NCBI RefSeq assembly: GCF_047553015.1
Contig: NZ_CP180212.1
Span: forward strand, 744,001 to 808,000
From: Carnobacterium_A sp047553015
GTDB lineage: Bacteria; Bacillota; Bacilli; Lactobacillales; Carnobacteriaceae
Direction: 5' to 3'
Length of the DNA stretch: 64,000 bases
Below are positions 1 to 8,208 of the stretch, piece after piece. Below the pieces are notes generated by a model. That model searched no databases, was not told the DNA's origin, and worked only from the letters and a program-made list of their open reading frames with translations. A program made the translations under genes and the position numbers. Within the stretch, counting starts at the first letter, position 1. Every line of letters starts with the position of its first letter.

Positions 1-1
1 A

Positions 2-1762
2 TTAGGTGTTCTATCACCAGTTGACGATAAAGGGTGCTTTACGGACGAAGCTCCTGGTTTGGAAGGCATATTTTATGATAAAGGGAATAAAATTATTACA
101 GATATTTTGAAGGAAAAAGGAGCTTTGCTAAAATTAGATTTCTTTATGCATAGTTATCCTCATGATTGGCGTACGAAAAAACCAGTTATTTTCCGTGCAA
201 CACCTCAATGGTTTGCTTCTATCGATCTTTTCAGAGAAGACATTTTAGAAGCGATTAAAAAGGTAAACTGGACTCAGCAATGGGGTATGCAGCGTCTTTA
301 TAATATGGTTCGCGATCGCGGCGATTGGGTTATTTCTCGTCAACGTGCATGGGGTGTGCCACTACCTATTTTTTATGGTGAAAATAATGAACCTATTATT
401 ACACCAGAAACGACCAATCATGTTGCAAAACTATTTGGTGAGTTTGGCTCAAATGTTTGGTTTGAACGCGAAGCTGCTGATTTGTTACCTGTAGGATTTA
501 CACATCCTTCTAGTCCCAACAATATTTTTACTAAAGAAAAAGATATAATGGATGTTTGGTTTGATTCAGGTTCGTCACATGAAGCAGTTTTAAAAGGAAG
601 AGAGAACTTAACGTTTCCTGCAGATATGTATCTAGAAGGTTCAGATCAATACCGTGGCTGGTTCAACTCTAGTATCACAACTAGTATTGCAATTAATGGT
701 GTAGCACCTTATAAAACGGTTTTATCTCAAGGAATGGTGTTAGATGGAGATGGACGTAAAATGAGCAAATCACTTGGCAATACAATGTCTCCTGATAAAG
801 TAACGAAGCAAATGGGAGCAGATATTATTCGTTTATGGGTTTCAAGTGTTGATTCCCAAGCAGATGTACGTGTAAGTGATGAAATTTTAAAACAAGTTTC
901 AGAAGTATATCGTAAGATTCGCAACACTATGCGCTTTTTATTAGCCAATACATCTGACTTTAAATCACAAGATCAGACTATAGAGTTTGATGAGTTACGC
1001 TCAGTAGATAAATATATGATGGTTCGATTAAATCAACTTGTTGAAAAAGTGGAAATGAATTATGAAAAGTATGAATTTCCAGCGATTTATCAGTTAATCA
1101 ATAATTTTTGTACAGTAGATTTATCTCAATTCTATTTAGATTTTGCAAAAGATGTCGTTTACATTGAATCAGAAGACTCTTATGAGCGTAAAGCAATGCA
1201 AACAGTTTTTCATGCAGTTCTTGTTAAACTAACTAAATTATTGACACCTATTTTACCTCATACATCAGAAGAAATTTGGAGTTTATTAGGTGAAAAAGAG
1301 GAATTTGTTCAATTAGCTGAAATGCCACAAGTTGAATCCTATGAAAATGAAGTAGAATTAATGGATATGTGGAATGCATTCATGGCCATTCGTCAAGATG
1401 TTCAAAAGGCATTAGAAGAAGCACGTAATGACAAGAAAATTGGTAAGTCTTTTGAGGCTAAGTTAACTATTTATCCTACTGCACAAACAAGAGATTTATT
1501 TATAGCATTAAATAGTAATATAGAACAGTTATTGATTGTTTCAGATTTAATAATTGCAGAAGACAAAAAAGATGCACCAGAAATAGCTTTACAATTTGAT
1601 TCGTTGGCTATTGTAGTTGAACATGCTCATGGTGAGACTTGCGAACGATGTCGTGCAATCAAAGAAGACGTAGGGACAAGTGAGATAGCTCCAACTCTTT
1701 GCGAACGTTGTGCTAAAATTGTTTTAGAAAATTTCCCGGAAGCATTAGTACCGGAACAATAA
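2..1762 (+). CDS. ileS: Isoleucyl-tRNA synthetase, C-terminal part (5' end outside window)
   Basis: Class Ia synthetase that charges tRNA-Ile with isoleucine. The reading frame is open from base 2, so about 586 residues of an enzyme that is usually near 930 are present; the HIGH motif lies outside. Seen here: the tail of the Rossmann core with WVISRQRAWGVPLP, the KMSKS loop (DGRKMSKSLGN, near base 760), the anticodon-binding helical domain, and a C-terminal zinc ribbon with two CERC pairs (near bases 1640-1730) typical of bacterial IleS. A strong hairpin terminator follows directly. Identification is firm; only the start is missing. Confidence 0.97.
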   Translation, partial: LGVLSPVDDKGCFTDEAPGLEGIFYDKGNKIITDILKEKGALLKLDFFMHSYPHDWRTKKPVIFRATPQWFASIDLFREDILEAIKKVNWTQQWGMQRLYNMVRDRGDWVISRQRAWGVPLPIFYGENNEPIITPETTNHVAKLFGEFGSNVWFEREAADLLPVGFTHPSSPNNIFTKEKDIMDVWFDSGSSHEAVLKGRENLTFPADMYLEGSDQYRGWFNSSITTSIAINGVAPYKTVLSQGMVLDGDGRKMSKSLGNTMSPDKVTKQMGADIIRLWVSSVDSQADVRVSDEILKQVSEVYRKIRNTMRFLLANTSDFKSQDQTIEFDELRSVDKYMMVRLNQLVEKVEMNYEKYEFPAIYQLINNFCTVDLSQFYLDFAKDVVYIESEDSYERKAMQTVFHAVLVKLTKLLTPILPHTSEEIWSLLGEKEEFVQLAEMPQVESYENEVELMDMWNAFMAIRQDVQKALEEARNDKKIGKSFEAKLTIYPTAQTRDLFIALNSNIEQLLIVSDLIIAEDKKDAPEIALQFDSLAIVVEHAHGETCERCRAIKEDVGTSEIAPTLCERCAKIVLENFPEALVPEQ

Positions 1763-1780
1763 ACTATCTTATTTAAAAAT

Positions 1781-1811
1781 AAAAAACTTCCTTTTTAGGA
1801 AGTTTTTTTAT
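1781..1811. terminator. Bidirectional terminator between ileS and the convergent gene
   Basis: Inverted repeat ACTTCC / GGAAGT flanked by an A-run on the left and a T-run on the right. It can end transcription of ileS (+) and of the convergent gene at 1808-2248 (-). Confidence 0.85.
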
Positions 1812-2248
1812 TCGTTTTCTAAAGTTATTTTTACTTCTGTTAAAATATTTTTAGCCCATGAATCTTTAACTGAAGGTAAAAGGGGAGCAAAAAATAAACT
1901 TTTTTTCCCTTTTAAACGTAGATCTAACAAAATCTCTAACTTTATAATATCATCAGAATGTAGTGAGATAATTAATTGACCCAAGCCGGTAACATGTTTG
2001 TTTTTTGAAGAAAAAGTAAAGCGGACTTCATTAGTTTTTTTTTCTGGTTCAAAATAAAAGGTTAAAGTTGTATCATGAGTAACCGGACCTAAAGATAGCA
2101 AAGTTTTTACAGAATAACTGCAATCAGAAAGTTGATTGAGATTAGTAAAACCTGGCAAGAAAGGCAACCAAAAAGTAGGTTCTTTTATTTTTTTACTAGA
2201 GTCTTTGAATGGAGCATGTATGTTTATTGAATAGTTTTCTAGTGACAT
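1808..2248 (-). CDS. Unrecognised 146-residue cytoplasmic protein
   Basis: I do not recognise this gene with confidence. No signal peptide or membrane segment is visible. The middle and C-terminal parts alternate hydrophobic and polar residues in a pattern resembling SRPBCC/CoxG-like beta-barrel proteins: strands with THDTTLTFYF and VTGLGQLIISL, ending in an amphipathic helix. That fold suggestion is only an impression. ATG start with a purine-rich site (AGGAGATAAATT on the minus strand) just upstream. It stands alone, converging on ileS and separated from the glsB pair by a terminator hairpin. Confidence 0.6.
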   Translation of the reverse strand: MSLENYSINIHAPFKDSSKKIKEPTFWLPFLPGFTNLNQLSDCSYSVKTLLSLGPVTHDTTLTFYFEPEKKTNEVRFTFSSKNKHVTGLGQLIISLHSDDIIKLEILLDLRLKGKKSLFFAPLLPSVKDSWAKNILTEVKITLENE

Positions 2249-2285
2249 AATTTATCTCCTTTTTATAGTTAATTTTAAAAAAAGT

Positions 2286-2320
2286 AAAAACACTTTGAGA
2301 CTATACCTCAAAGTGTTTTT
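2286..2320. terminator. Bidirectional hairpin terminator downstream of the glsB pair
   Basis: Perfect 14-bp arms (AACACTTTGAG / CTCAAAGTGTT plus A and T tails) around a 7-nt loop. It lies after the stop of the glsB copy at 2340-2588 and upstream of the gene at 1808-2248. Confidence 0.85.
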
Positions 2321-2339
2321 ACTGAATTACTAAATATAA

Positions 2340-2588
2340 TTAGCCTTTACGTCTTCCCATGATAAGTGAAAAGATAAAGATTAAGGCTACAGCACCAATT
2401 AATGCAGGTAAAATAGCAAAACCGCCAACAACTGGTCCCCAGTTACCAAACAATGAAGATCCAAGCCATGATCCGATGAATCCTACGATAATATTACCAA
2501 TAATGCCTCCAGGCACATCCTTACCTAAAATCATTCCTGCTACGGCTCCTAAAACGCCACCTACAATTAATGACCAAATAAATCCCAT
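2340..2588 (-). CDS. GlsB/YeaQ/YmgE-family stress membrane protein, copy 2
   Basis: Small integral membrane protein of 82 residues, family usually induced by general stress; exact molecular function is not known. Three hydrophobic glycine-rich segments are visible (residues about 2-22, 28-48, 55-77), with the conserved GKDVPGGIIGNIIVGFIG stretch and a basic tail (GRRKG). The protein is identical, residue for residue, to the one encoded at 2634-2882, 45 bp upstream on the same strand. The two genes differ at roughly 19 silent positions. SD AGGAGGAAAAT precedes the ATG. Probably cotranscribed with copy 1 from the promoter at 2937-2965. Confidence 0.9.
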   Translation of the reverse strand: MGFIWSLIVGGVLGAVAGMILGKDVPGGIIGNIIVGFIGSWLGSSLFGNWGPVVGGFAILPALIGAVALIFIFSLIMGRRKG

Positions 2589-2633
2589 GATATTTTCCTC
2601 CTCTTAATAAATAAGTAATTTATAAACAGATAA

Positions 2634-2882
2634 TTAACCTTTGCGTCTTCCCATAATAAGTGAAAAGATGAAGATTAAGGCTACAGCACCAATTAATGCA
2701 GGTAAAATAGCAAAACCGCCAACAACTGGTCCCCAGTTACCAAATAACGAAGAACCAAGCCATGAACCAATGAAACCTACAATAATATTACCAATGATTC
2801 CTCCTGGTACGTCTTTGCCTAAAATCATTCCTGCTACAGCTCCTAAAACGCCACCAACAATTAATGACCAAATAAATCCCAT
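2634..2882 (-). CDS. GlsB/YeaQ/YmgE-family stress membrane protein, copy 1
   Basis: First gene of the tandem pair, encoding the same 82-residue protein as 2340-2588. Three transmembrane segments, GNIIVGFIGSWLG core motif and GRRKG tail. Strong SD (GAAGGAGGAAAT) before ATG. A good sigma-A promoter sits about 55 bp upstream (2937-2965). The gene differs from its twin almost only at third codon positions, so both copies have been kept under strong constraint. Family assignment is firm; physiological role (envelope or general stress) is from the family, not from this sequence. Confidence 0.9.
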   Translation of the reverse strand: MGFIWSLIVGGVLGAVAGMILGKDVPGGIIGNIIVGFIGSWLGSSLFGNWGPVVGGFAILPALIGAVALIFIFSLIMGRRKG

Positions 2883-2936
2883 GATGATTTCCTCCTTCTA
2901 TAAGAATAATTAAGTAATAGGACTATTACAATTCTT

Positions 2937-2965
2937 ATTATAGACACATTTCGTTCACAATTCAA
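2937..2965 (-). promoter_or_regulatory. Sigma-A promoter of the glsB pair
   Basis: On the minus strand TTGAAT, a 17-bp spacer and TATAAT. Distance to the first ATG (2882) is about 50 nt. Confidence 0.75.
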
Positions 2966-3166
2966 ACGATATGCATTGGATAATAGAATTTATTGTAGAA
3001 ACCTTAATCTTTAGCAATTAATAGATTCGTTTATAAGGTGACTACTTAAGGGTGAAAAATTTTTTAGATCAATCATTTCTTGCCCTTTAGTGCTTGAATT
3101 GAATAGAGTTCATTATCAGAATCCTCGTACTCATAATAAACAGCTCTTTTTTAGTATAATTTATTT

Positions 3167-3208
3167 AATCTAACTTCTCAAATCTAACTTCTCAAATCTA
3201 ACTTCTCA
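3167..3208. repeat. Three perfect 14-bp tandem repeats
   Basis: The unit AATCTAACTTCTCA occurs three times in a row without mismatch. It lies in the gene-free stretch 2966-3430, where I see no credible coding frame or RNA gene. Confidence 0.95.
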
Positions 3209-3429
3209 AATAGAGTAAGTCTTTCTGATAGCATAGCAAAAAACTATTTATAAAATGTTTTTTAACTGCTTGAAATCATACCAACTTTGTTTGAGTAAAA
3301 TTTTTCTTTGTTTTTTATCTTGTTTATTTTATTAAATTTAGTCTATAAATAGGCTTTAGTTTTACCTATAAATTGCATATTGTATAACTAGTCAAAATAT
3401 AGAAACAAACAAATGTGATAAATAAAAAA

Positions 3430-3483
3430 AATAAAAATTTCTCCATTATTTGCTGCATCATTAGCATAAATAGTGAAGAAATT
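3430..3483 (-). terminator. telA: Long imperfect hairpin terminator after telA
   Basis: On the minus strand, arms of about 19-21 nt (AATTTCTTCACTATTTATGC against GCAAATAATGGAGAAATT, few mismatches) close an 8-nt loop and run into a U-rich tail. It starts 13 nt past the telA stop. Confidence 0.7.
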
Positions 3484-3495
3484 ATATTGTTTTAT

Positions 3496-4704
3496 TTAAG
3501 ATTGATCACTAGTTAACTCGAGTAATCTATTTTTTAAAGAATTTTCCATGACAGATAATTCTATTTCAGCTTCTTTTCGTTTCAAACGACCCGTTTTTTG
3601 AATGTGCAAAGTTTCTTGTAAAGTTTCTACTAAATCATTTTGAGTTTGTTGCAATGTTTCGATATCAATAATACCACGTTCATTTTCTTTTGCTGTTTCA
3701 ATGGTAGATATTTTTAGCATTTCTGAATTTCTCTTTAATAAGTCATTTGTTGTTTCTGATACTTGTCTTTGAGCTGTGACCGCATCTTTTTGGCGCAATA
3801 AGGTTAAAGCAATGGCAATTTGATTTTTCCAGAGAGGAATAGCCGTATTGATAGAAGATTGAATTTTTTCTGCTAATGCCTGATTAGTATTTTGGATTAA
3901 GCGTATTTGAGGAGCTTGTTGAATGGTCATTTGACGGGCCAATTTTAAATCATACGTTCTTTTTTCTAAGCGATCTAAAAATTGGTTTAAATCATTAACA
4001 ATTTGAACATCCATCTGATTCGAACTATTTTCAGCACTTTTTATAGCTTCTGGAATAAACATAGTAGTTAGTTCGTCTATTTTAAGCTCACCAGCTGCGA
4101 TATAAATATTTAAAGCATCAAAATAGTCTTTATTTTTTTGATAAAGTTGTTCTAACATAAGATTATCACTGATTAATGCATTTTTCTCTTTATCTAACTT
4201 AACGCTAATTTTATCGATTTGTGCACCGATTTTTTGATATTTTGCAGTCATTTCATAGATTGATTTTCTAACTCGTCCAAATATTTTTTTAAAGACATTG
4301 TTATCATCTGCTCTTAGATCTTCAGGATTCGCTTCATTTAAGCGGAACATCAAATCGTTTAAAGAATCCCCTATTTCACCTGTATCCGAATTTTGAACTT
4401 GATTTAGCATAGCATGAGAAAATTCACCTAATTTTTGTTGTGCAGCTGCTCCGTAGCTCATTACAGACTGAATATTTGTCACATCAATTTGTTCAGCTAG
4501 ATCTCTAGCTTGTTTTTGACGTTCTTCTGGTAATTTGTTTATTAGCCGATCGACTTTTTCAGTCTCAACCATATCATTTTCAACTGAATCTTTTACAGAA
4601 AGTGTATCTAAGGTGGTATCTCCAAAAGGATTTGATAATAATTCATCTAACTCAGAGTTTACCTCTTTGATTGAAAGATCATTTTTTGACGTGTTATCTA
4701 CCAT
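3496..4704 (-). CDS. telA: TelA-family (toxic anion resistance) protein
   Basis: 402-residue soluble protein of the TelA/KlaA family, named for tellurite resistance and linked in Firmicutes to envelope-stress and antimicrobial tolerance; mechanism unknown. The sequence is almost entirely helical, with the family pattern: acidic N-terminus, IDKISVKLDKEK and coiled-coil helices, then LIQNTNQALAEKIQSSI and IPLWKNQIAIALTLLRQKDA, the most conserved block. Length is normal. ATG with SD AAGGGGATG upstream. It follows xpaC by 22 bp on the same strand; the xpaC-telA pair is widespread and marks an operon. Confidence 0.93.
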   Translation of the reverse strand: MVDNTSKNDLSIKEVNSELDELLSNPFGDTTLDTLSVKDSVENDMVETEKVDRLINKLPEERQKQARDLAEQIDVTNIQSVMSYGAAAQQKLGEFSHAMLNQVQNSDTGEIGDSLNDLMFRLNEANPEDLRADDNNVFKKIFGRVRKSIYEMTAKYQKIGAQIDKISVKLDKEKNALISDNLMLEQLYQKNKDYFDALNIYIAAGELKIDELTTMFIPEAIKSAENSSNQMDVQIVNDLNQFLDRLEKRTYDLKLARQMTIQQAPQIRLIQNTNQALAEKIQSSINTAIPLWKNQIAIALTLLRQKDAVTAQRQVSETTNDLLKRNSEMLKISTIETAKENERGIIDIETLQQTQNDLVETLQETLHIQKTGRLKRKEAEIELSVMENSLKNRLLELTSDQS

Positions 4705-4726
4705 TTTTTCATCCCCTTGAGTAATA

Positions 4727-5431
4727 TTATAATTCTTGATTTTCTATTATTTCGAAGTCTGTACTGTCCCGTTCGATAGTTTTTTTAGCAAGCTCTACCT
4801 CAATGCTCATATCATCAAAATCTTCTGATTTAAAAGCGACATAATCTACTGCAATTAAGTGGCACATTTCGTCTATAGTTAGTGCACTTTCATTTAACAC
4901 ATCATATGTTGCTTTACTTTTAACTTCATGTTGATCAATTTCAATATATTTATTTGTTAAATCAACCAAAGAGGAAAGATGAACATAAAGAAATTTATTC
5001 GCTTCATTTAAACGACGCGGATTTTCTGTAATTTCTTTGAATAAAGCTTTAACTAGACGCAGGGTATTGTTACGCTTTTCAATAGCCGTTAACTTTGAAA
5101 TAGAACGCATATTTTTTTCCAAAGTTAAAATTTGATTCTTTGCAAGGTACATTGTTTCTCTAAAGAAGTTCATTTCTTCTTTATTTAAACCATTTGATTT
5201 GTAAAAGTTTTCTTTTTCAGCAGAAACTTTATTTAATTTAGTAGTTGTTTTCTTTAGTTCATTATTATTTTGCATATAGAAAAAAATGCTGCCAAGTGCA
5301 ATACTAATAATTAAGGACCACCAAAAATCTACATTAAAAATAAAGACTAAAAGTAAAAAAAACAGGATTGTTGAAACACTAGTAAGAGTGTAACGTAATA
5401 CAGCGATAATATTTTTAGAAAAATCATTCAT
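4727..5431 (-). CDS. xpaC: XpaC-family membrane protein (5-bromo-4-chloroindolyl phosphate hydrolysis family)
   Basis: 234 residues. Two transmembrane helices near the N-terminus (about residues 9-30 and 33-50), then a cytoplasmic coiled-coil and helical domain. The family name comes from an old phenotype and does not prove a phosphatase. No catalytic motif is evident. SD GGAGTGA precedes the ATG. First gene of the xpaC-telA operon. The left end of the IS element lies only about 100 bp upstream, so its own promoter region may have been altered by the insertion; I see a weak TATGAT-like -10 at 5494-5499 without a good -35. Confidence 0.88.
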   Translation of the reverse strand: MNDFSKNIIAVLRYTLTSVSTILFFLLLVFIFNVDFWWSLIISIALGSIFFYMQNNNELKKTTTKLNKVSAEKENFYKSNGLNKEEMNFFRETMYLAKNQILTLEKNMRSISKLTAIEKRNNTLRLVKALFKEITENPRRLNEANKFLYVHLSSLVDLTNKYIEIDQHEVKSKATYDVLNESALTIDEMCHLIAVDYVAFKSEDFDDMSIEVELAKKTIERDSTDFEIIENQEL

Positions 5432-5525
5432 TATAAATCACTCCATAATTTTATTTTAACTTCATTGTTCAGTTTATAGCACATCTTTATTTTATCATAG
5501 AAGCATGCAAAAGGCCCATCAGACT

Positions 5526-5534
5526 TAAGGTTGA
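5526..5534. repeat. Target-site duplication, left copy
   Basis: 9-bp TAAGGTTGA, repeated exactly at 7216-7224 on the other side of the IS. Confidence 0.88.
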
Positions 5535-7215
5535 GTTTGTGTCAAGTTTTTCTCGGTCGTCCTATTACTAGGCTAGTTTGGCGTTCTATTTTTGTACACC
5601 TATCTGCTACCGCACGGCTTTGCCGTTTGCTGGCCCATCTGTTTGGAGAACGTTCCAAAAAAATGGAACCTTCCCCAAACAGACAGGAATTATCGAAAAC
5701 TTTTAATTAACTGCCCCATTGCTGAAGAATGAGGGGCATAAAACGGAATCGTCCCTTTCTTTGCCCCAACTGACTGACGCGTCTTTTGATGCATTAAAGA
5801 CGATACACGAACGGTTTGTTTCACCTTACGTTGTTGTCTTGTACTTCTAGTTTGCTGGTGAAGATAAGCTTCACGTAACGTTTGATTTAAGATCCCTTGT
5901 TTCACTTTTACCATGGCTTCACAACCGACTTCGCTCCAATGCATTCCACGTTTTTTCATCCGATAAGAAATATGACGTTGATTCGATTCCATTGCGCCTA
6001 AACCTCTGGCATCCTTCGGTACTTGTTCTACTTTTTCTCGCCAATCAAAAATCCGATCCCAATTTCTTAAAAGATAAGTTCGAAAACTAGTCAGTTTTTC
6101 TACTGCTTGTGTTTCTTCTAAGGTACTTTCATAAGTGTCCAACCAGATCGTTAGGGCCTCTAAATCATGTTTTTTAAGCGCTTGATGAATGTTCTGTTTA
6201 AAGAGATTACTTTGTACACCAAAAGCACGGTTCAGGCCTTGAAAGATGTGATAAGCGTCTAATTGATTCAACACGGGATAATTCGACTGCGAAAAAGTTT
6301 CTTGGAATTTATCTGCGGTATAGCCTGGTCCACCATCGCTATTGGTAATGATTTGAGCGTGTTGTAACGCGTAATGAGTCGCTGTAAAAGCCTGTACTTC
6401 TGCCCAAAAACCAGCCGTCTTTTTAGTCGTCATAATGGCTTTAGGCTCCTTCAAGGAGACTCTCTTTCCATTTCTCTGCCAGCCTTCATAAACAATTGCA
6501 TGATGAACCTCTAAACTTTTTTTCTTTGTTGTCCCACGGACAAATACACCATCTGCTTCGGCATAGAAATAATCGACTTTTTTTCCTTCTGGTAACGCTG
6601 CTGACTCTTCTAGCTCGATCACCATTTCTTCGTCTTCATGCGCTTGTGCTTCTCCCACTCGTTTAAGGAGGCTGCCTACTGTTTGATGGCTCATCGTTAC
6701 TGCTGTCCACTCTTTCAGTGTTTCAGCGGTGTCCCGATAGGTACACTTACTGGCTAACTCTGCTACTTTGACTTCTACGAGTGGACTGTGACGTTGGTAT
6801 TTTCGAATCCCCAACCACTCATCTAATGGATAATGATTTTGATTCTCTTGATCTGCCATTAAAGTACGACGGTAACGGACAGACCCAAAAATAAATTGGA
6901 CTGTTTTCCAATCTTCTCGCTTTACTTTCCATCCTTCTTGTTGCTTTTGTTCCTTAATCGTTTGGTTTATGTGTATAAATATATCTCCTAATAATTCCGT
7001 AAATACTTCATACATATAAAGCTGAATAGATTCTTCTGTAGCAATTAAATCGCTTGATTCCTTTATTATTTTGTATAATTTTGATATAATGTTATCCATA
7101 AGAAGGCCTCTTCCATTTATGTATTTGCCGCGTAAGCATACATTTATGATAGAACGCCTTCTTTATTTTTGCTAGTAAAAAGATAATATCCTCTCGAGAA
7201 CTATTTTACACGTAC
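5535..7215 (-). mobile_element. Complete ISLre2-family insertion sequence (1681 bp)
   Basis: The element has imperfect terminal inverted repeats, 15 of 21 positions matching: left GTTTGTGTCAAGTTTTTCTCG against right (reverse complement) GTACGTGTAAAATAGTTCTCG. It is bounded by 9-bp direct repeats TAAGGTTGA, and 9 bp is the duplication size I expect for ISLre2. One intact transposase gene (5690-7099, minus) fills it. A strong hairpin (about 5639-5682, CTGTTTGG ... CCAAACAG) after the transposase and another inverted repeat (AGAAGGC / GCCTTCT, about 7103-7163) before it may insulate the gene. It sits between divergent xpaC and nudF. Confidence 0.92.
5690..7099 (-). CDS. ISLre2-family transposase (UPF0236)
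   Basis: 469 residues, the normal length for this family, with no frameshift or internal stop, so it looks intact. Recognisable blocks: N-terminal helical region, the FGSVRYRRT strand, the zinc-independent YRDTAETL HTH-like segment, the acidic core with YFYAEADGVFVRG and TNSDGGPGYT, DAYHIFQGLNRAFG, and the C-terminal GAMESNQRHISYRMKKRGMHWS region, which carries the conserved Glu. ATG is close to the right end of the element. Function as the element's recombinase is family knowledge; activity cannot be judged from sequence. Confidence 0.93.
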   Translation of the reverse strand: MDNIISKLYKIIKESSDLIATEESIQLYMYEVFTELLGDIFIHINQTIKEQKQQEGWKVKREDWKTVQFIFGSVRYRRTLMADQENQNHYPLDEWLGIRKYQRHSPLVEVKVAELASKCTYRDTAETLKEWTAVTMSHQTVGSLLKRVGEAQAHEDEEMVIELEESAALPEGKKVDYFYAEADGVFVRGTTKKKSLEVHHAIVYEGWQRNGKRVSLKEPKAIMTTKKTAGFWAEVQAFTATHYALQHAQIITNSDGGPGYTADKFQETFSQSNYPVLNQLDAYHIFQGLNRAFGVQSNLFKQNIHQALKKHDLEALTIWLDTYESTLEETQAVEKLTSFRTYLLRNWDRIFDWREKVEQVPKDARGLGAMESNQRHISYRMKKRGMHWSEVGCEAMVKVKQGILNQTLREAYLHQQTRSTRQQRKVKQTVRVSSLMHQKTRQSVGAKKGTIPFYAPHSSAMGQLIKSFR

Positions 7216-7224
7216 TAAGGTTGA
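7216..7224. repeat. Target-site duplication, right copy
   Basis: Second copy of TAAGGTTGA, adjoining the right inverted repeat of the IS. Confidence 0.88.
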
Positions 7225-7360
7225 TTTCTCCTAATAGTTTTGAGTCATTTGACTAGTTACTCAAAGAGTATAGATAATGGTATAATGTCGAGATTGATAA
7301 AGTAATTCTAGCACGGTATGATAAGAAAGACGATATTTATAACAACTAGGAGGAAATCTA

Positions 7361-7921
7361 ATGGAATTTAAAGAAGAAACAATTAAAAGTGACTGTATCT
7401 ACAAGGGGAAAATCACAGAATACTGGGTAGACGAGGTACTTCTACCAAACGGAAAAAAATCAACTCGTGAATTAGTAAAGCATGCTGGTGCAGTTGCAAT
7501 CATGCCTTTTACAGCAGATGGTAAAATGATTTTTGTTAAGCAATTTCGCAAAGCAATCGAAAAAACGATAGTAGAAATACCAGCAGGAATGATTGATAAA
7601 ACAGATATAAATCCAATAGAAACTGGGAAAAGAGAGCTAGAAGAAGAAACAGGTTATCAAGCTAAAGTTTTTGAACTAGAGACGTCTTTTTACTCGTCAC
7701 CTGGATTCTCAAATGAATTCTTATATATCTATCGAGCTGAAGAATTAACGAAAATAAAATACCCTCTTGCTCAAGATGAAGATGAGTTTATTGAACTTAT
7801 AACTTTATCATTTGAAGAAGCATGGGATGCTTATGAGAAAAAGACAATAATTGATGCTAAAACGGTCTTCGCTCTTTTTTATTGGAAGATGAAACGACAA
7901 ATGGAACAAATGAATAGATGA
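7361..7921 (+). CDS. nudF: ADP-ribose pyrophosphatase (Nudix hydrolase)
   Basis: 186 residues. Hydrolyses ADP-ribose to AMP and ribose 5-phosphate in the cytoplasm. The Nudix box is visible (about residues 78-100): GMIDK, then KRELEEETGYQA with the catalytic REXXEE core. The upstream VEIPAG and downstream SSPGFSNEFLYIY fit the NudF/YqkG group. SD ACTAGGAGGAAA sits right before ATG. A TATAAT at 7281-7286 may be the -10, with only a weak -35. Followed after 4 bp by the small gene at 7926 and then mtnN, likely one operon. Confidence 0.93.
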   Translation: MEFKEETIKSDCIYKGKITEYWVDEVLLPNGKKSTRELVKHAGAVAIMPFTADGKMIFVKQFRKAIEKTIVEIPAGMIDKTDINPIETGKRELEEETGYQAKVFELETSFYSSPGFSNEFLYIYRAEELTKIKYPLAQDEDEFIELITLSFEEAWDAYEKKTIIDAKTVFALFYWKMKRQMEQMNR

Positions 7922-7925
7922 GGTT

Positions 7926-8189
7926 GTGAACAAAAAAATGGATCAAAAAACAAGGGCTGAACTGAGAGAAGCAAAAGAACAAGAAAAAAAGGAAAGAAAA
8001 AAAAGGAGTAAGGCACGAGATAAAGTTGAAAAAGAGTATCAAAAAAAAGTAGAAAAAGAACAGAAATCTTTAAAAAGTAGGAAAACGAAAAATGAAAAAT
8101 ATCGAAATATCGATAAACTTTTGACGAAAGCCATTATTTTTGTCTCTATTTTACTTGTTATTGTACTAGTAATTGTTTTTTTAATTTAA
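7926..8189 (+). CDS. Small charged protein with C-terminal membrane anchor
   Basis: 87 residues, GTG start after a GAGGTT-like site. About residues 1-60 are a highly charged Lys/Glu-rich helix, predicted to be coiled coil. Residues about 65-86 (AIIFVSILLVIVLVIVFLI) form a single transmembrane helix at the very C-terminus, so this looks like a tail-anchored protein with its basic part in the cytoplasm. No known domain. It lies between nudF (4 bp) and mtnN (19 bp), so it is probably cotranscribed. Function unknown. Confidence 0.75.
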   Translation: MNKKMDQKTRAELREAKEQEKKERKKRSKARDKVEKEYQKKVEKEQKSLKSRKTKNEKYRNIDKLLTKAIIFVSILLVIVLVIVFLI

Positions 8190-8208
8190 ATTTGAAGGAG
8201 AAATAAAT

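Noticed and set aside
2359..2913. Plus-strand frames of 80-90 codons across the two glsB genes
   Set aside because: They are mirror frames of the real minus-strand genes, rich in Pro and Lys, without SD sites.
5518..5534. TCAGACTTAAGGTTGA at the IS target, resembling a LiaR box in front of xpaC
   Set aside because: The spacing is one base too long and the second half-site is poor; the likeness is too weak to claim, although xpaC-telA would be a sensible target.
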